From NCBI GenBank assembly GCA_013361525.1, contig JABFXY010000170.1, forward strand, positions 1-64,000: a DNA stretch of 64,000 nucleotides, written 5' to 3'. The stretch's first letter is position 1; the number at the start of each line of letters is the position of its first letter. This DNA comes from Polyangiaceae bacterium. Its GTDB lineage: Bacteria; Myxococcota_A; Polyangia; Polyangiales; Polyangiaceae. The notes beneath the pieces are model-generated. The model did not search any database and was not told the origin of the DNA. It saw only the letters and a list, made by a program, of their open reading frames with translations. Both the position numbers and the translations under genes were made by a program. Of the stretch, positions 32,547-40,245 are shown in pieces.

Positions 32547-33086
32547 ATGTCTCAATGGGGGCCGCCTCCGCCTGGCTACGGGTGGGCACCGCAACCGCCG
32601 CGAAAGACCGGCCTCACGACGGGGCAGAAGGTGTTGATCGGCGTGGGCCTCTTCATGGCGTGCTCCGTCGTCGCCGCCGTCAACAGCCGACGCGATCCCG
32701 TCCAGGCGACGCCGAAGGCGCGGTCCTCGTCGACCCACGCGGCCGCGCCCACGCCGACCGATGGCGACGGGCACCGGTTCATCAACCGAGCCGATTGGGA
32801 GAAGGAGAACGGGCCCAACACGTGGCCCGTGTCGATCGCTGCCGGCCGGCTCGAGTGCATCGGACCCTCGCGCGTCTTCTTCTTCGCCGAAGGCACGTAC
32901 TACGCGGTGAACGGCGCAGCGCAGTCGTGCGTTGGAACGGAGGCGCCGAACTGCCCGTCCTCGACGTCGAAGCTCGATCCCATCTGGCTCGACGACCCAA
33001 ACCCGCCGGCGGGCACGAAGCCGGGCGACTTCAAGATCAGCATCGGCAACTTCATCACGCCGGGGCTGGCGCTGTGCGAGAAGTGA
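32547..33086 (+). CDS. Membrane-anchored DUF2511-like protein
   Basis: ATG 32547 gives 179 residues. The N-terminus is Pro/Gly-rich (WGPPPPGYGWAPQP), then a transmembrane helix (TTGQKVLIGVGLFMACSVVA), a Pro/Ala/Ser linker and a C-terminal domain with NTWPVSIAAGRLECIGPSRV, FFFAEGTYYAVNG, which is like DUF2511. The domain would lie outside the inner membrane. A role as a superinfection-exclusion or cell-envelope moron is inferred from topology and from being in its own short unit. Confidence 0.72.
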   Translation: MSQWGPPPPGYGWAPQPPRKTGLTTGQKVLIGVGLFMACSVVAAVNSRRDPVQATPKARSSSTHAAAPTPTDGDGHRFINRADWEKENGPNTWPVSIAAGRLECIGPSRVFFFAEGTYYAVNGAAQSCVGTEAPNCPSSTSKLDPIWLDDPNPPAGTKPGDFKISIGNFITPGLALCEK

Positions 33087-33096
33087 CGTCCTGACC

Positions 33097-33125
33097 TTGC
33101 ACATCTAATACGCGTGCCGCATATT
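33097..33125 (+). promoter_or_regulatory. Early repeated promoter copy 6 (leaderless)
   Basis: TTGCAC at 33097-33102, 17 bases, CATATT at 33120-33125, with ATACG-CGTGC-CGCAT in 33108-33122. ATG 33133 begins 7 bases after the -10 box. Confidence 0.78.
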
Positions 33126-33132
33126 GGCGCGC

Positions 33133-33357
33133 ATGAGTGCTTCCGTCGTTTGGAGTGACGCCGAAGGCAACTGGACCGACGTGCGCGGCGACGTTTCGGG
33201 GTGGCGCCTCGTGCGCACCAGCCGACGCGAATTGCGTGCGGAGGTGCGGCGCGCCGACGCGCTCGGAGACGAGTCATGGCAGACGGCTGACCCGGGCGCC
33301 GAAGCCGCCATCCTGAAGCAGGCCGTCCTGCATCTTCTCGAAAGCCCGAAGTGCTGA
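33133..33357 (+). CDS. Unknown small protein, leaderless start
   Basis: ATG 33133 gives 74 residues (MSASVVWSDAEGNWTDVRGD) with two Trp-containing β-hairpin-like stretches and a helical tail. It ends with a 7-base overlap to the next gene. No family is recognised. Confidence 0.7.
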   Translation: MSASVVWSDAEGNWTDVRGDVSGWRLVRTSRRELRAEVRRADALGDESWQTADPGAEAAILKQAVLHLLESPKC

Positions 33358-33710
33358 AGGCGGGCGACGAAACCGCGCTGACGCTCGCGCTCCGGGTGCT
33401 CGGCGTGTCGGAGGCGGCGATCCCCGTTGCGCCGAACGCTTCCGAGACGACCGCGGGCTACCTCGTCCGCTTCGAGATCGCGCACCCGAGCGGACGAGCC
33501 TGGTGCACCGAGGAGATCTACTTCGCGAAGGCCGCGTTCGAGCGGTGGAGCGAGTCCGAGGTGTTCGATCACATCCGCGCGGCGGTCCGAAACCAGATTG
33601 CGACGACGTACCGACCCATCCCCGCGCCGAAGGCGAAGCCCATCCAGAACTACACGAGCCCGGGGCAGCAACGCGCCTACGAGCGCGCGCGCCGAGGACG
33701 GTCGCGATGA
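33351..33710 (+). CDS. Unknown β-rich protein
   Basis: GTG 33351 gives 119 residues: MLKAGDETALTLALRVLGVS, then GYLVRFEIAHPSGRAWCTEE and a helix EVFDHIRAAVRNQIATTY, ending basic. It looks like a real fold but has no known signature. ATGA coupling to the next gene. Confidence 0.72.
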   Translation: MLKAGDETALTLALRVLGVSEAAIPVAPNASETTAGYLVRFEIAHPSGRAWCTEEIYFAKAAFERWSESEVFDHIRAAVRNQIATTYRPIPAPKAKPIQNYTSPGQQRAYERARRGRSR

Positions 33711-33946
33711 ACCTCTATCTAGACCTCTCCCTACCCACGAAGGTCATCGCTGCGCAGCTCGTGTGGCGCGCACTCGGATTCGCCGTCCGCACGCTCGAGC
33801 GAACGCAGGAAGCGATCGACGAGCACGTGATCCGCTGCCCGTTTCATGCGGACGGCGGGACCGGCAACCGGTGCATCCTTCCTCGAGGACACTGCGGTCA
33901 GCAGCACCTCTGCTACTGCAGGACGAAGGGCGGAGGCTGGGTGTGA
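33707..33946 (+). CDS. Small Cys/His-rich protein
   Basis: ATG 33707 overlaps the previous stop, 79 residues. The C-terminal half has IRCPFHADGGTGNRCILPRG and HCGQQHLCYC, enough Cys and His for one or two zinc sites. The N-terminal half is helical. Function unknown. Confidence 0.68.
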   Translation: MNLYLDLSLPTKVIAAQLVWRALGFAVRTLERTQEAIDEHVIRCPFHADGGTGNRCILPRGHCGQQHLCYCRTKGGGWV

Positions 33947-34215
33947 TGACGTCTATCAACTTCACCTGCGCCGTACCCGAGAACGGCGGCCTCCGCGTCC
34001 CGGTGCAGGCCATCGACGCGCGCCAAGCCGCATGTGCATTCGTGCACGCGCGGTGGGAGCACCTGAACCGACCGGAGCAGATCGTCGTTCGGGTCGACTC
34101 CGATAAGTGCTGGTACGAGATCCGCGTCGACGCTGAGCCGCCGATTGATCCGGGTGAACCCGAGAGCGGGATCATGTTCTCGGGCTTGCTTCTCCGCGGC
34201 GGGGTGTTCGCATGA
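33946..34215 (+). CDS. Unknown small β-rich protein
   Basis: ATG 33946 gives 89 residues (MTSINFTCAVPENGGLRVPV), with WEHLNRPEQIVVRVDSDKCW in the middle. It shares one base with the previous stop and four with the next start. No family is recognised. Confidence 0.68.
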   Translation: MTSINFTCAVPENGGLRVPVQAIDARQAACAFVHARWEHLNRPEQIVVRVDSDKCWYEIRVDAEPPIDPGEPESGIMFSGLLLRGGVFA

Positions 34216-34904
34216 TCCCGGGCGTCGAAGGCGATGTCGGCGGGATGGTGCCCGTCCAGGGCGAAGGCTCCGCCGATGGCCACGAATGGTACTTCCGCGC
34301 TCGCGACAGCGCCTGGTCGTTCCACGTCGCGGTCGCGGGTGAGAGCGACGCCGTCGGCGCCGGCGACAGCTACCCAGGTTGGTACCACTGCGCATCGTAC
34401 GGCTCGCGCAACGCGGGGCATATGGACAACGCCGAGGCGTGGGGCTTCATCAACGCGTCGATCAGCGCGTGGCGCCTCGGACGGCTCGAGTACTTCGACG
34501 GCGTCCTCGCTCCGTTGACCGAAGCTGAGCTCGATGCCCGCTGCGAGCGCGCGCGCGATGACGTGTGCCGAGCGCTGAAGGCCAAGTTCGGCGTATCGCT
34601 CATCGATCCCGCCGATGAAGCGGTCGGCGAAGAGCTTGCTCGGCTACGCGACAGCATTCGGAAGTACCGCGACATGCGGGTGGCCGATCTCGCGGTCCGC
34701 TTCCCCGGTGGCGTCTCTGAAGCGCAGGCGCTCACCACCGAGGCGGCGCTTCGTCGCGAGGAGGCGACGCGCGACTTCCTCGCCGCGCATTCCGAGCGCC
34801 TGTTACAGATTGGATGGGGCGGCGCTTACGACTTCGACGTGTTCGCTCGCGACGCGATCGAGCGTTATCGCGAGGCGGTGCACCTGACGCGAGGCAAGCG
34901 ATGA
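34212..34904 (+). CDS. Unknown protein with Trp/His-rich N-terminal domain
   Basis: The 230-residue protein has a dense conserved-looking start: DGHEWYFRARDSAWSFHVAV, YPGWYHCASYGSRNAGHMDN and AEAWGFINASISAW. The second half is a coiled, charged helix bundle (EELARLRDSIRKYRDMRVAD). It resembles other phage accessory proteins with an aromatic-rich N-terminal domain. Function unknown. Confidence 0.74.
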   Translation: MIPGVEGDVGGMVPVQGEGSADGHEWYFRARDSAWSFHVAVAGESDAVGAGDSYPGWYHCASYGSRNAGHMDNAEAWGFINASISAWRLGRLEYFDGVLAPLTEAELDARCERARDDVCRALKAKFGVSLIDPADEAVGEELARLRDSIRKYRDMRVADLAVRFPGGVSEAQALTTEAALRREEATRDFLAAHSERLLQIGWGGAYDFDVFARDAIERYREAVHLTRGKR

Positions 34905-35314
34905 GCGCCAAGATCTTGATGGTCCTGCAGAACGACGGGGACATGTGCGGGGCCTGTCGTTTTCTCGACCGCGGCACCTTCTCGAGCCTGGCGAGGTGCA
35001 GGGCCTTCGACGTGAAGCTCGCCGAGGACGAAGTCGAGCCCTGGAATCCGCTGCGAGCTCAGGAGTGCCGCGACGCCGAGACCAAGGCGAGCGCGCTCGC
35101 GCGGCACGAGCAGCTTCGCACCGAGCTGCTGGTCGAGCACACGAAGCTCATCGACGACATCGCGGCCGTCGCTCAAGAGCGGAACGAACTGCTCCGCGAG
35201 AAGAGCGCAAGGTGGAAGCCGGGACCGGCTGAAGACATCGCGACCAAGGGGATCCGCGTGATCGACCGCGCGGCGAAGTGGTTGGCCAAGAAGGCGAAGG
35301 GAGACCGTTCGTGA
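34901..35314 (+). CDS. Unknown protein with Cys cluster and coiled coil
   Basis: ATG 34901 gives 137 residues (MSAKILMVLQNDGDMCGACR). CGAC near residue 16 with later Cys (ARCRAF, ECRDAE) could bind zinc. The second half is a coiled coil followed by a Lys/Arg-rich end. ATGA overlap on both sides. Confidence 0.68.
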   Translation: MSAKILMVLQNDGDMCGACRFLDRGTFSSLARCRAFDVKLAEDEVEPWNPLRAQECRDAETKASALARHEQLRTELLVEHTKLIDDIAAVAQERNELLREKSARWKPGPAEDIATKGIRVIDRAAKWLAKKAKGDRS

Positions 35315-35556
35315 TCAACGTGACGTTGCGTCGCGAGACGCGACTACCAAAAGGCACGATCGCGGAGTCGTACATCGAGGCGGAGATGGGGCAGCCCGAG
35401 GAGACTCGCGCGCGGGTAACCCTGACCCTCGTCGCCGTCGGAGAGCGCGACGCGATTGCCCTCATCGAGGGGTTCCGTGGTCTGCGCGAGACAGACCTGC
35501 GTGGTTGCGCGGAATTGCTGCTGCGATTGGCCGACGAGATCGGCGACGGAGGGTGA
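35311..35556 (+). CDS. Unknown small protein
   Basis: GTG 35311 overlaps the previous stop and gives 81 residues (MINVTLRRETRLPKGTIAES). β-strands precede a helix ending in GGCAELLLRLADEIGDGG-like sequence. No family is recognised. Confidence 0.65.
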   Translation: MINVTLRRETRLPKGTIAESYIEAEMGQPEETRARVTLTLVAVGERDAIALIEGFRGLRETDLRGCAELLLRLADEIGDGG

Positions 35557-35559
35557 CCC

Positions 35560-35931
35560 TTGGAGAACGAGATCGGAGCCGGCCCCGGCCCTAACGAACC
35601 AGACTTCGACGAGTGGGCGCGCGCGGCGATCCACGAACTCGACGCGCGCACGCGCGAGCCGCTCGCCCTCATCGTGCGCGGCGGCGTGCTGCCGGAAGAG
35701 GTTGCCAGCGGCATCGCCGAGTACGTCGCCGAGAACGGCAGCTTCCCCGATCTGACGATGTTCAACCTCCCCGAAGGGGTGAAGCTCGAGCTCGTGCGCC
35801 TCGTGCCCGAAGACCCGGAGGTCGTCCGACTGCGAGCCCGCGTGCAGGAGCTCCTCGAGAACAATACCGCGCTCGTCGAGAAGAACCGCACCTACGAGGC
35901 CGAGCTCCGCCGGCGAGGTTGGGAGCCATGA
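35560..35931 (+). CDS. Unknown acidic protein with C-terminal coil
   Basis: A TTG start at 35560 was chosen because GGAGGG (35548-35553) lies 6 bases upstream, 123 residues. DEWARAAIHELDARTREPLA and LVPEDPEVVRLRARVQELLE give an acidic protein with a C-terminal coiled coil. Function unknown. Confidence 0.65.
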   Translation: MENEIGAGPGPNEPDFDEWARAAIHELDARTREPLALIVRGGVLPEEVASGIAEYVAENGSFPDLTMFNLPEGVKLELVRLVPEDPEVVRLRARVQELLENNTALVEKNRTYEAELRRRGWEP

Positions 35932-36341
35932 GCAAGCCGAAGTGCCCCGTCCTCCGGGACTACTGCCTCCACGGCGAGGAGGCGGAGGAGCTCCGCGCGG
36001 GCATCGAGAAGCTCATCACGGAGACGAGCGACAGCGGCTGGAGGATCACGCTGCAGCGTCTGCTCGACGAGGTTGATGCTCGCGATTCGCTCGCGTACCT
36101 CGACGCCAAGGCGGACGACCGAACGGCCGCGAGCCCGTGGCGGTGCACCACGAAGAAGCGTGGGTCGCAGCACGTAACGGAGTTCACCGTCGGTGTTCAG
36201 CACTTCGTGCTGGCGCGCTCAGACGACCCCCACGAGGGTCGACAGCACTGCCGCTTCATGCGGGACATGTTCATCGGCGCGATGGCCAGCATTGGCGCTG
36301 CGCCGCCAAAGACCCGCGCTCGCAAGCGGAGCCGCGCGTGA
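35928..36341 (+). CDS. Unknown small protein with zinc-ligand pattern
   Basis: ATG 35928 (ATGA overlap) gives 137 residues starting MSKPKCPVLRDYCLHGEEAE. Helix GIEKLITETSDSGWRITLQR is followed by a Cys, Lys/Arg-rich end. Function unknown. Confidence 0.66.
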   Translation: MSKPKCPVLRDYCLHGEEAEELRAGIEKLITETSDSGWRITLQRLLDEVDARDSLAYLDAKADDRTAASPWRCTTKKRGSQHVTEFTVGVQHFVLARSDDPHEGRQHCRFMRDMFIGAMASIGAAPPKTRARKRSRA

Positions 36342-36532
36342 GGCATCGCTTCAAGCGACGGCTCGCAAGCGTCCGCTCCTCGAAGGTCGGCGCGCGTCGC
36401 TTCGACGTGATCGTGTGCACGCGCTGCCTCTGCCGCGTGCGTCGCGAGAGCGGCATCCTTTGCTATCTGCCGGCCGACGCCGGCGAGTGGCAGAACGCTT
36501 CCACGAAGGCGACGCCTTGCGGAGCGGGATGA
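36338..36532 (+). CDS. Short Cys-rich basic protein
   Basis: GTG 36338 overlaps the previous stop, 64 residues. It contains ARRFDVIVCTRCLCRVRRES, and more Cys near the end, so a small zinc finger is likely. Function unknown. Confidence 0.6.
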   Translation: MRHRFKRRLASVRSSKVGARRFDVIVCTRCLCRVRRESGILCYLPADAGEWQNASTKATPCGAG

Positions 36533-36993
36533 GCCGACGAATCGCAATCGTCGGCACGCGTCCGCCGAGCATCAGGACGTGGAACGCGATGGTCCCGCCG
36601 CGCCACCCTAACGCGACGGCGATGGTCGAGAAGGAGCGTGCCTCCCAGCAGCGCGTCTTCGAGCTCATCCGCTCCGACGTCGTCCGCTTCATGCTCGCTC
36701 TGCCCGAAGGCGTGACCATCGTGTCTGGCGGCGCGAACGGCGTCGACGCACTCGCCGCCTCGCTCGCTCGACAGCGTCGCTTCACGCTCGTCGAACACCT
36801 TCCACGACCCGAGGAGCATGGCGGACGCTTCGGGCCCGCGGCGTACGCACGGAATCAGCTCATCGTCGACGACGCTGAGGACCTGTACGCGTGGCCGAGC
36901 CCGTGGGGCCGCGGCACTTGGGACACGATCGCGCGAGCTCGCCGCAAGGGGAAGCTGCGCGAGGTCTTCGAGCCTTGGGTGCGGGTCAAATGA
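36529..36993 (+). CDS. SLOG/DUF2493-like Rossmann protein
   Basis: ATG 36529 gives 154 residues. MSRRIAIVGTRPPSIRTWN opens a Rossmann fold, and GVTIVSGGANGVDALAASLA is the SLOG/DprA-like nucleotide-binding signature (SGGANGxDxxAA). The end has AAYARNQLIVDDAEDLYAWP. SLOG proteins bind or process nucleotide-derived signals in several defence systems; a phage copy may sense or degrade such ligands. This functional link is inference. Confidence 0.75.
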   Translation: MSRRIAIVGTRPPSIRTWNAMVPPRHPNATAMVEKERASQQRVFELIRSDVVRFMLALPEGVTIVSGGANGVDALAASLARQRRFTLVEHLPRPEEHGGRFGPAAYARNQLIVDDAEDLYAWPSPWGRGTWDTIARARRKGKLREVFEPWVRVK

Positions 36994-37400
36994 CCCTCCG
37001 CGTCCACACCGCCCGCATCGGATCGCGGCAGGCGCGCGCCTCTGACGACGTGCTCGACATCACCCGCAAGAGCGGCAAGGACCTCGGCATCGTGTTCGCG
37101 CCGTCCTGGACGATCCTCAACCCGGCGCTCTACGTGCGCAACCGAGCTGCCGAGATTCGCGCTCGAGACCCCGAGCACGCCCGCGAGATGGAGGAGCGCT
37201 CGTGGCGCACCTACCGCGACGCGTACGGGAACGAGATGCGCGAGAGCTACCGAGCGCACCGAGCTCGGTGGGATGAGCTGCTCGCCCGCGAGAGCGTCAC
37301 CCTTGTCTGCTACTGCCCCGATCTGCGGTGTCACCGGACGCTGCTCGGGCAGCTCATTTTGCCCAAGTTGGGCGCCATTTACGTCGGCGAGAAGGCCTGA
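36990..37400 (+). CDS. DUF488/DUF4326-like protein
   Basis: ATG 36990 overlaps the previous stop, 136 residues. The end RESVTLVCYCPDLRCHRTLL shows the C-x-C-x4-CHR signature shared by DUF488 and DUF4326 proteins. The start has a β-strand pattern (MTLRVHTARIGSRQARAS). Function unknown in the family. Confidence 0.68.
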   Translation: MTLRVHTARIGSRQARASDDVLDITRKSGKDLGIVFAPSWTILNPALYVRNRAAEIRARDPEHAREMEERSWRTYRDAYGNEMRESYRAHRARWDELLARESVTLVCYCPDLRCHRTLLGQLILPKLGAIYVGEKA

Positions 37401-37727
37401 ATGCCCACCGAAGCACCCCGTCGCAAGCGCACAAAACGATTCGTCTACGACACCGATTGGCAGGCAGCGCGTCCGGAGACTCCGCTCGAGCGACGTCTTC
37501 GGGCCGCTCGCCGTCGTCTCGAGGCTCGTGCGTACAGGCTGGCACTCTCGCTGAAGGGCCGCGTCGTCACGCGAGAGGTCGATCCGAACACCGGTGAAGC
37601 GGTCCAGATCGCCTTGCATGGGCACGCCGTGGAGAAGCTCGCCCGCGAGGTGCGGGCGCTGACCTGCAAGGTAGGACGCGAGCGCAAGAAGCGACTCATG
37701 CGCGCTCGCCAAAGCTTTGCGAAGTAG
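37401..37727 (+). CDS. Basic helical protein
   Basis: A 108-residue Arg/Lys-rich protein, MPTEAPRRKRTKRFVYDTDW, with long helical stretches (RLRAARRRLEARAYRLALSL). It may bind nucleic acid. It abuts the previous stop. No family is recognised. Confidence 0.66.
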   Translation: MPTEAPRRKRTKRFVYDTDWQAARPETPLERRLRAARRRLEARAYRLALSLKGRVVTREVDPNTGEAVQIALHGHAVEKLAREVRALTCKVGRERKKRLMRARQSFAK

Positions 37728-37732
37728 AGGGC

Positions 37733-37760
37733 TTGCGCCAATATTCGCGCGACGCATATC
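37733..37760 (+). promoter_or_regulatory. Early repeated promoter copy 7 (leaderless, GTG)
   Basis: TTGCGC at 37733-37738, 16 bases, CATATC at 37755-37760, with ATTCG-CGCGA-CGCAT in 37743-37757. GTG 37767 follows after six bases. Confidence 0.75.
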
Positions 37761-37766
37761 TATCGT

Positions 37767-38018
37767 GTGGAGATCGACGAAAAGGTCCTCGCCCGGGCTG
37801 CGGTTGAGAACGTAGAGCGCCTCGCGCGCTCGATGAGTATCGACGTGGGTGATCGTCAGATGTGGACCACGCGCGAGTGGCGCTTCATCCTCGCCAGTCG
37901 CGTCGCCACCGCGCTCAGGAACGATCGCGTTCGTGCCGCAATCGCTCGTCGGCCGGCTCCGCCCGCGGCTGCGCCGGTCAGGGCTCGCGGTCGCCGGCGT
38001 CGCTCCCCTGCGTTCTGA
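37767..38018 (+). CDS. Small basic protein, leaderless GTG start
   Basis: GTG 37767 gives 83 residues. A helical middle (RAAVENVERLARSMSIDVGD) leads to an Arg/Pro/Ala-rich tail (RPAPPAAAPVRARGRRRRSP), suggesting RNA or DNA contact. The start codon is six bases after a CATATC box. No family is recognised. Confidence 0.66.
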   Translation: MEIDEKVLARAAVENVERLARSMSIDVGDRQMWTTREWRFILASRVATALRNDRVRAAIARRPAPPAAAPVRARGRRRRSPAF

Positions 38019-38020
38019 CC

Positions 38021-38049
38021 TTGCGTTTCGCATACGCGCGACGCATTAT
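38021..38049 (+). promoter_or_regulatory. Early repeated promoter copy 8 (leadered)
   Basis: TTGCGT at 38021-38026, 17 bases, CATTAT at 38044-38049, with ATACG-CGCGA-CGCAT in 38032-38046. CAGGAGG follows before ATG 38070. Confidence 0.76.
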
Positions 38050-38069
38050 CTCGCCAGGAGGAACGGCCG

Positions 38070-38306
38070 ATGCAGCTCTCGACCATTTTCGTCGTCGTCG
38101 ACCCGTCCCCGTCGGCGGAGGAACTCTCCGATGTGCTCCTGCCGATGACGCTCTCCGGCTTCGCCGAGTGGGCGGCGGGGCACGTCGGCAAGCGTGGCGT
38201 GTCCGAGGAGTACCGGCGCGCTGCGATGTACACGAACGCGCACGAAGCGAGGCTCGATGCCGTGGACCGCATGCGGAATCGCGCGAGGGACCGTGCCGTC
38301 GCGTGA
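38070..38306 (+). CDS. Small unknown protein
   Basis: A 78-residue protein with CAGGAGG about 8 bases before ATG: MQLSTIFVVVDPSPSAEELS, then GFAEWAAGHVGKRGVSEEYR. Function unknown. Confidence 0.68.
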   Translation: MQLSTIFVVVDPSPSAEELSDVLLPMTLSGFAEWAAGHVGKRGVSEEYRRAAMYTNAHEARLDAVDRMRNRARDRAVA

Positions 38307-38340
38307 CCGTCGTCCCCCGCCCTTCCTGATGGGAAGGTGG

Positions 38341-38412
38341 ATGCCCGTCGACCTCGCGGTGCTCGCGCTCGCGCTGCTCGACGAGCCGCGACGAACGGCG
38401 GTGCTCGCGTGA
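38341..38412 (+). CDS. Very short peptide gene
   Basis: ATG 38341 with GGAAGG upstream gives 23 residues (MPVDLAVLALALLDEPRRT and three more). It ends in GTGA overlap with the next gene. It might be a leader for coupling rather than a functional protein. Confidence 0.4.
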   Translation: MPVDLAVLALALLDEPRRTAVLA

Positions 38413-38525
38413 ACGGCTGGGAGTTCCTCGACAAGCATTGGCCGTGGTCCGCGGTCTTCTACGTGCTGATCGCGTCCGTCATCGCCACCGGCATCGCGGG
38501 CGCTTTCCGAGGGCTGAATCGATGA
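38409..38525 (+). CDS. Single-TM small membrane protein
   Basis: GTG 38409 gives 38 residues, MNGWEFLDKHWPWSAVFYVL and onward, with one hydrophobic helix (residues about 15-34) and a basic end. It could be a holin-like or regulatory membrane peptide; there is no lysis context. ATGA overlap with the next gene. Confidence 0.58.
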   Translation: MNGWEFLDKHWPWSAVFYVLIASVIATGIAGAFRGLNR

Positions 38526-39013
38526 CGTACGCGAAGGGCACCTCCGTCAGCGTGGAGAAGAGCCGCGCCGAGCTCGATCGCATCCTGATGCGCGCGGGCG
38601 CGGCGCAACGGGTGACGGGCTCCGACGACGACGCGGGGCTCGCCTACGTGGGCTTCACGCTCTCCAGCCGGCAGGTGCGGCTCCGCATCCCGATGCCGAA
38701 GCGCGGCGACTTCGCGAAGCGCCCGGCGAATCGGTCGTGGCGCGCGGCATGGGGCCCCGAACAGCAAGCCGCCGCGTGGGAGCAGGCGTGCCGCGAGCGG
38801 TGGCGCGTCTTCGTGTTGCTCGTGAAGGCGAAGCTCGAGGCGATCGAGCTGAACCTCTCGACGGTCGAGCGCGAGTTCCTCGCCGACGTCCAGCTACTCG
38901 ACGGGCGGAGCGTGCACGAATTCCTGCAGGACGGGATCGCGGAGATGTACCGCACCGGCAAGCCGCTTCCTCTGCTCGGGCCGGCGGTGCACGAGCCGAC
39001 GGAGGAGCCGTGA
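38522..39013 (+). CDS. Phage protein of known widespread type, unknown role
   Basis: The 163-residue protein starts MTYAKGTSVSVEKSRAELDR and continues AYVGFTLSSRQVRLRIPMPK. This pattern (TSVSVEKSRAE...L...GA, then GF.......R...PLP) occurs in many phages. The second half is helical (RERWRVFVLLVKAKLEAIEL). Function unknown; it is usually expressed early. Confidence 0.78.
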   Translation: MTYAKGTSVSVEKSRAELDRILMRAGAAQRVTGSDDDAGLAYVGFTLSSRQVRLRIPMPKRGDFAKRPANRSWRAAWGPEQQAAAWEQACRERWRVFVLLVKAKLEAIELNLSTVEREFLADVQLLDGRSVHEFLQDGIAEMYRTGKPLPLLGPAVHEPTEEP

Positions 39014-39417
39014 CGGTTCCTGCTGAGATGGCGCCGCCGGGCCCCCCGTGTGCTTGTTCGCTGTGTCAGCGCGATGTCGAGTTCGACGATCTCCGGGGTC
39101 GCGTCACGGAGCTTGAAGCGCTGATCAACACGCCGGAGCTCGACGACTTCGCCAAGGGCGTCGTCCTCGAGGCGAAGCACCAGCGCGACCGATGGGGCAC
39201 CGAGCACGACGCCGGCAAGGAGCCGGCGGATTGGTTCTGGCTCCTCGGCTACCTCGCCGGAAAAGCGATGAAGTCGCTGAGCGACGGCGACGTCGAGAAG
39301 GCGAAGCACCACGTGATCGCGTCGGCCGCGATGCTCGCGAATTGGCACGCCGCGATCACCGGAACGAACACGGCAATGCGCCCCGGCATCGAGGCGCCGG
39401 CGACGGAGGCAGGATGA
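39010..39417 (+). CDS. MazG-like helical phage protein
   Basis: GTG 39010 gives 135 residues. The core VVLEAKHQRDRWGTEHDAGK, DWFWLLGYLAGKAM and HHVIASAAMLANWHA is an all-helical pattern seen in phage proteins that resemble MazG-type nucleotide pyrophosphohydrolases. The exact EExxE metal motif is not clear, so activity is uncertain. An N-terminal CSLC pair precedes it. Confidence 0.7.
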   Translation: MTVPAEMAPPGPPCACSLCQRDVEFDDLRGRVTELEALINTPELDDFAKGVVLEAKHQRDRWGTEHDAGKEPADWFWLLGYLAGKAMKSLSDGDVEKAKHHVIASAAMLANWHAAITGTNTAMRPGIEAPATEAG

Positions 39418-39677
39418 CGCCGCTCGAGATCGCGCACCAGATCGAGGAGCTCACGCGCCAGGAGAAGGACGCCGTCGACCGAGCGCACGCGGCGACCCTC
39501 GCGCGCGAGAAGGCTCAGGCCGACGAAGCCGCCGCAGACGCCGCGATCGACCACATCCGAAACGAGCGCGCTCACCTCTGCAACCTGCTCCGGTACGAGC
39601 AGTCGTCGGAGTTCGTGCCGCAGGCCTACAAGCTCGCGGCGAAGCTCGGCCGCAAGACCACCGAGAGGAAGCACTGA
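39414..39677 (+). CDS. Coiled-coil small protein
   Basis: ATG 39414 gives 87 residues: MTPLEIAHQIEELTRQEKDA then a long Ala/Glu/Lys coil. It shares bases with the previous stop. Function unknown. Confidence 0.68.
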   Translation: MTPLEIAHQIEELTRQEKDAVDRAHAATLAREKAQADEAAADAAIDHIRNERAHLCNLLRYEQSSEFVPQAYKLAAKLGRKTTERKH

Positions 39678-40045
39678 TGCAACCGTTCTGGGCGCTCGTG
39701 GAGCTCATGGGCCATCGGCAGCGCGCCGGCCGCGTCTCAACGATCCACGAGTTCGGTGTCGAGCTCATGCAGATCGAAGTCCCGCAGCGCGACGGCTCGT
39801 TCCGCGTCGAGGCGTATCGCGGCGAGATGCTCTACGGCTACACGAAGTGCACCGAGGAGATGGCACGCTCTGCCGCCTGCCCGAGGGAGTACTCGCAGCT
39901 GACGACGGGCGGTCCGGTCGTCCGCGACGTGGAAGAGGAAGAGGACGAGCCGTGGGACGGAGACGGCGATCACAGCGGCTTCGTCGTCGCTGAACCGGTC
40001 GAAGTCGCGGCGCCCGCGCGCCACGACGAGGACAGCTTCTTCTGA
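39677..40045 (+). CDS. Widespread phage protein (FWALVELMGH type)
   Basis: The 122-residue protein MQPFWALVELMGHRQRAGRV, then QIEVPQRDGSFRVEAYRGEM and LYGYTKCTEEMARSAA belongs to a common phage family of unknown function, in which the first 70 residues are highly conserved. An acidic tail follows. Confidence 0.8.
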   Translation: MQPFWALVELMGHRQRAGRVSTIHEFGVELMQIEVPQRDGSFRVEAYRGEMLYGYTKCTEEMARSAACPREYSQLTTGGPVVRDVEEEEDEPWDGDGDHSGFVVAEPVEVAAPARHDEDSFF

Positions 40046-40245
40046 TGCTCGCCGCCCTCAAAGCGCTCTGCATCGTGTATGCGGCCGGGTTCGTCCTCAC
40101 GTTCGTGCACGGCGGGATCACGTACCTGCGCCTCGACGAGGGAGACGAGGGAGACGACCTCACGGACGCCTTCGCGGTGATCCTGTTCGCCGCATTCACG
40201 TGGCCCATCTTCGTCACATGGGCCGTGCAGGACGGACGCAGATGA
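40045..40245 (+). CDS. Two-TM membrane protein, paralogue A
   Basis: ATG 40045 gives 66 residues: MLAALKALCIVYAAGFVLTF, an acidic loop, then LFAAFTWPIFVTWAVQ. Two transmembrane helices with an acidic linker. It is similar to the next protein. The pair could be a holin-antiholin or a membrane disruptor, but evidence is limited to topology. Confidence 0.7.
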   Translation: MLAALKALCIVYAAGFVLTFVHGGITYLRLDEGDEGDDLTDAFAVILFAAFTWPIFVTWAVQDGRR

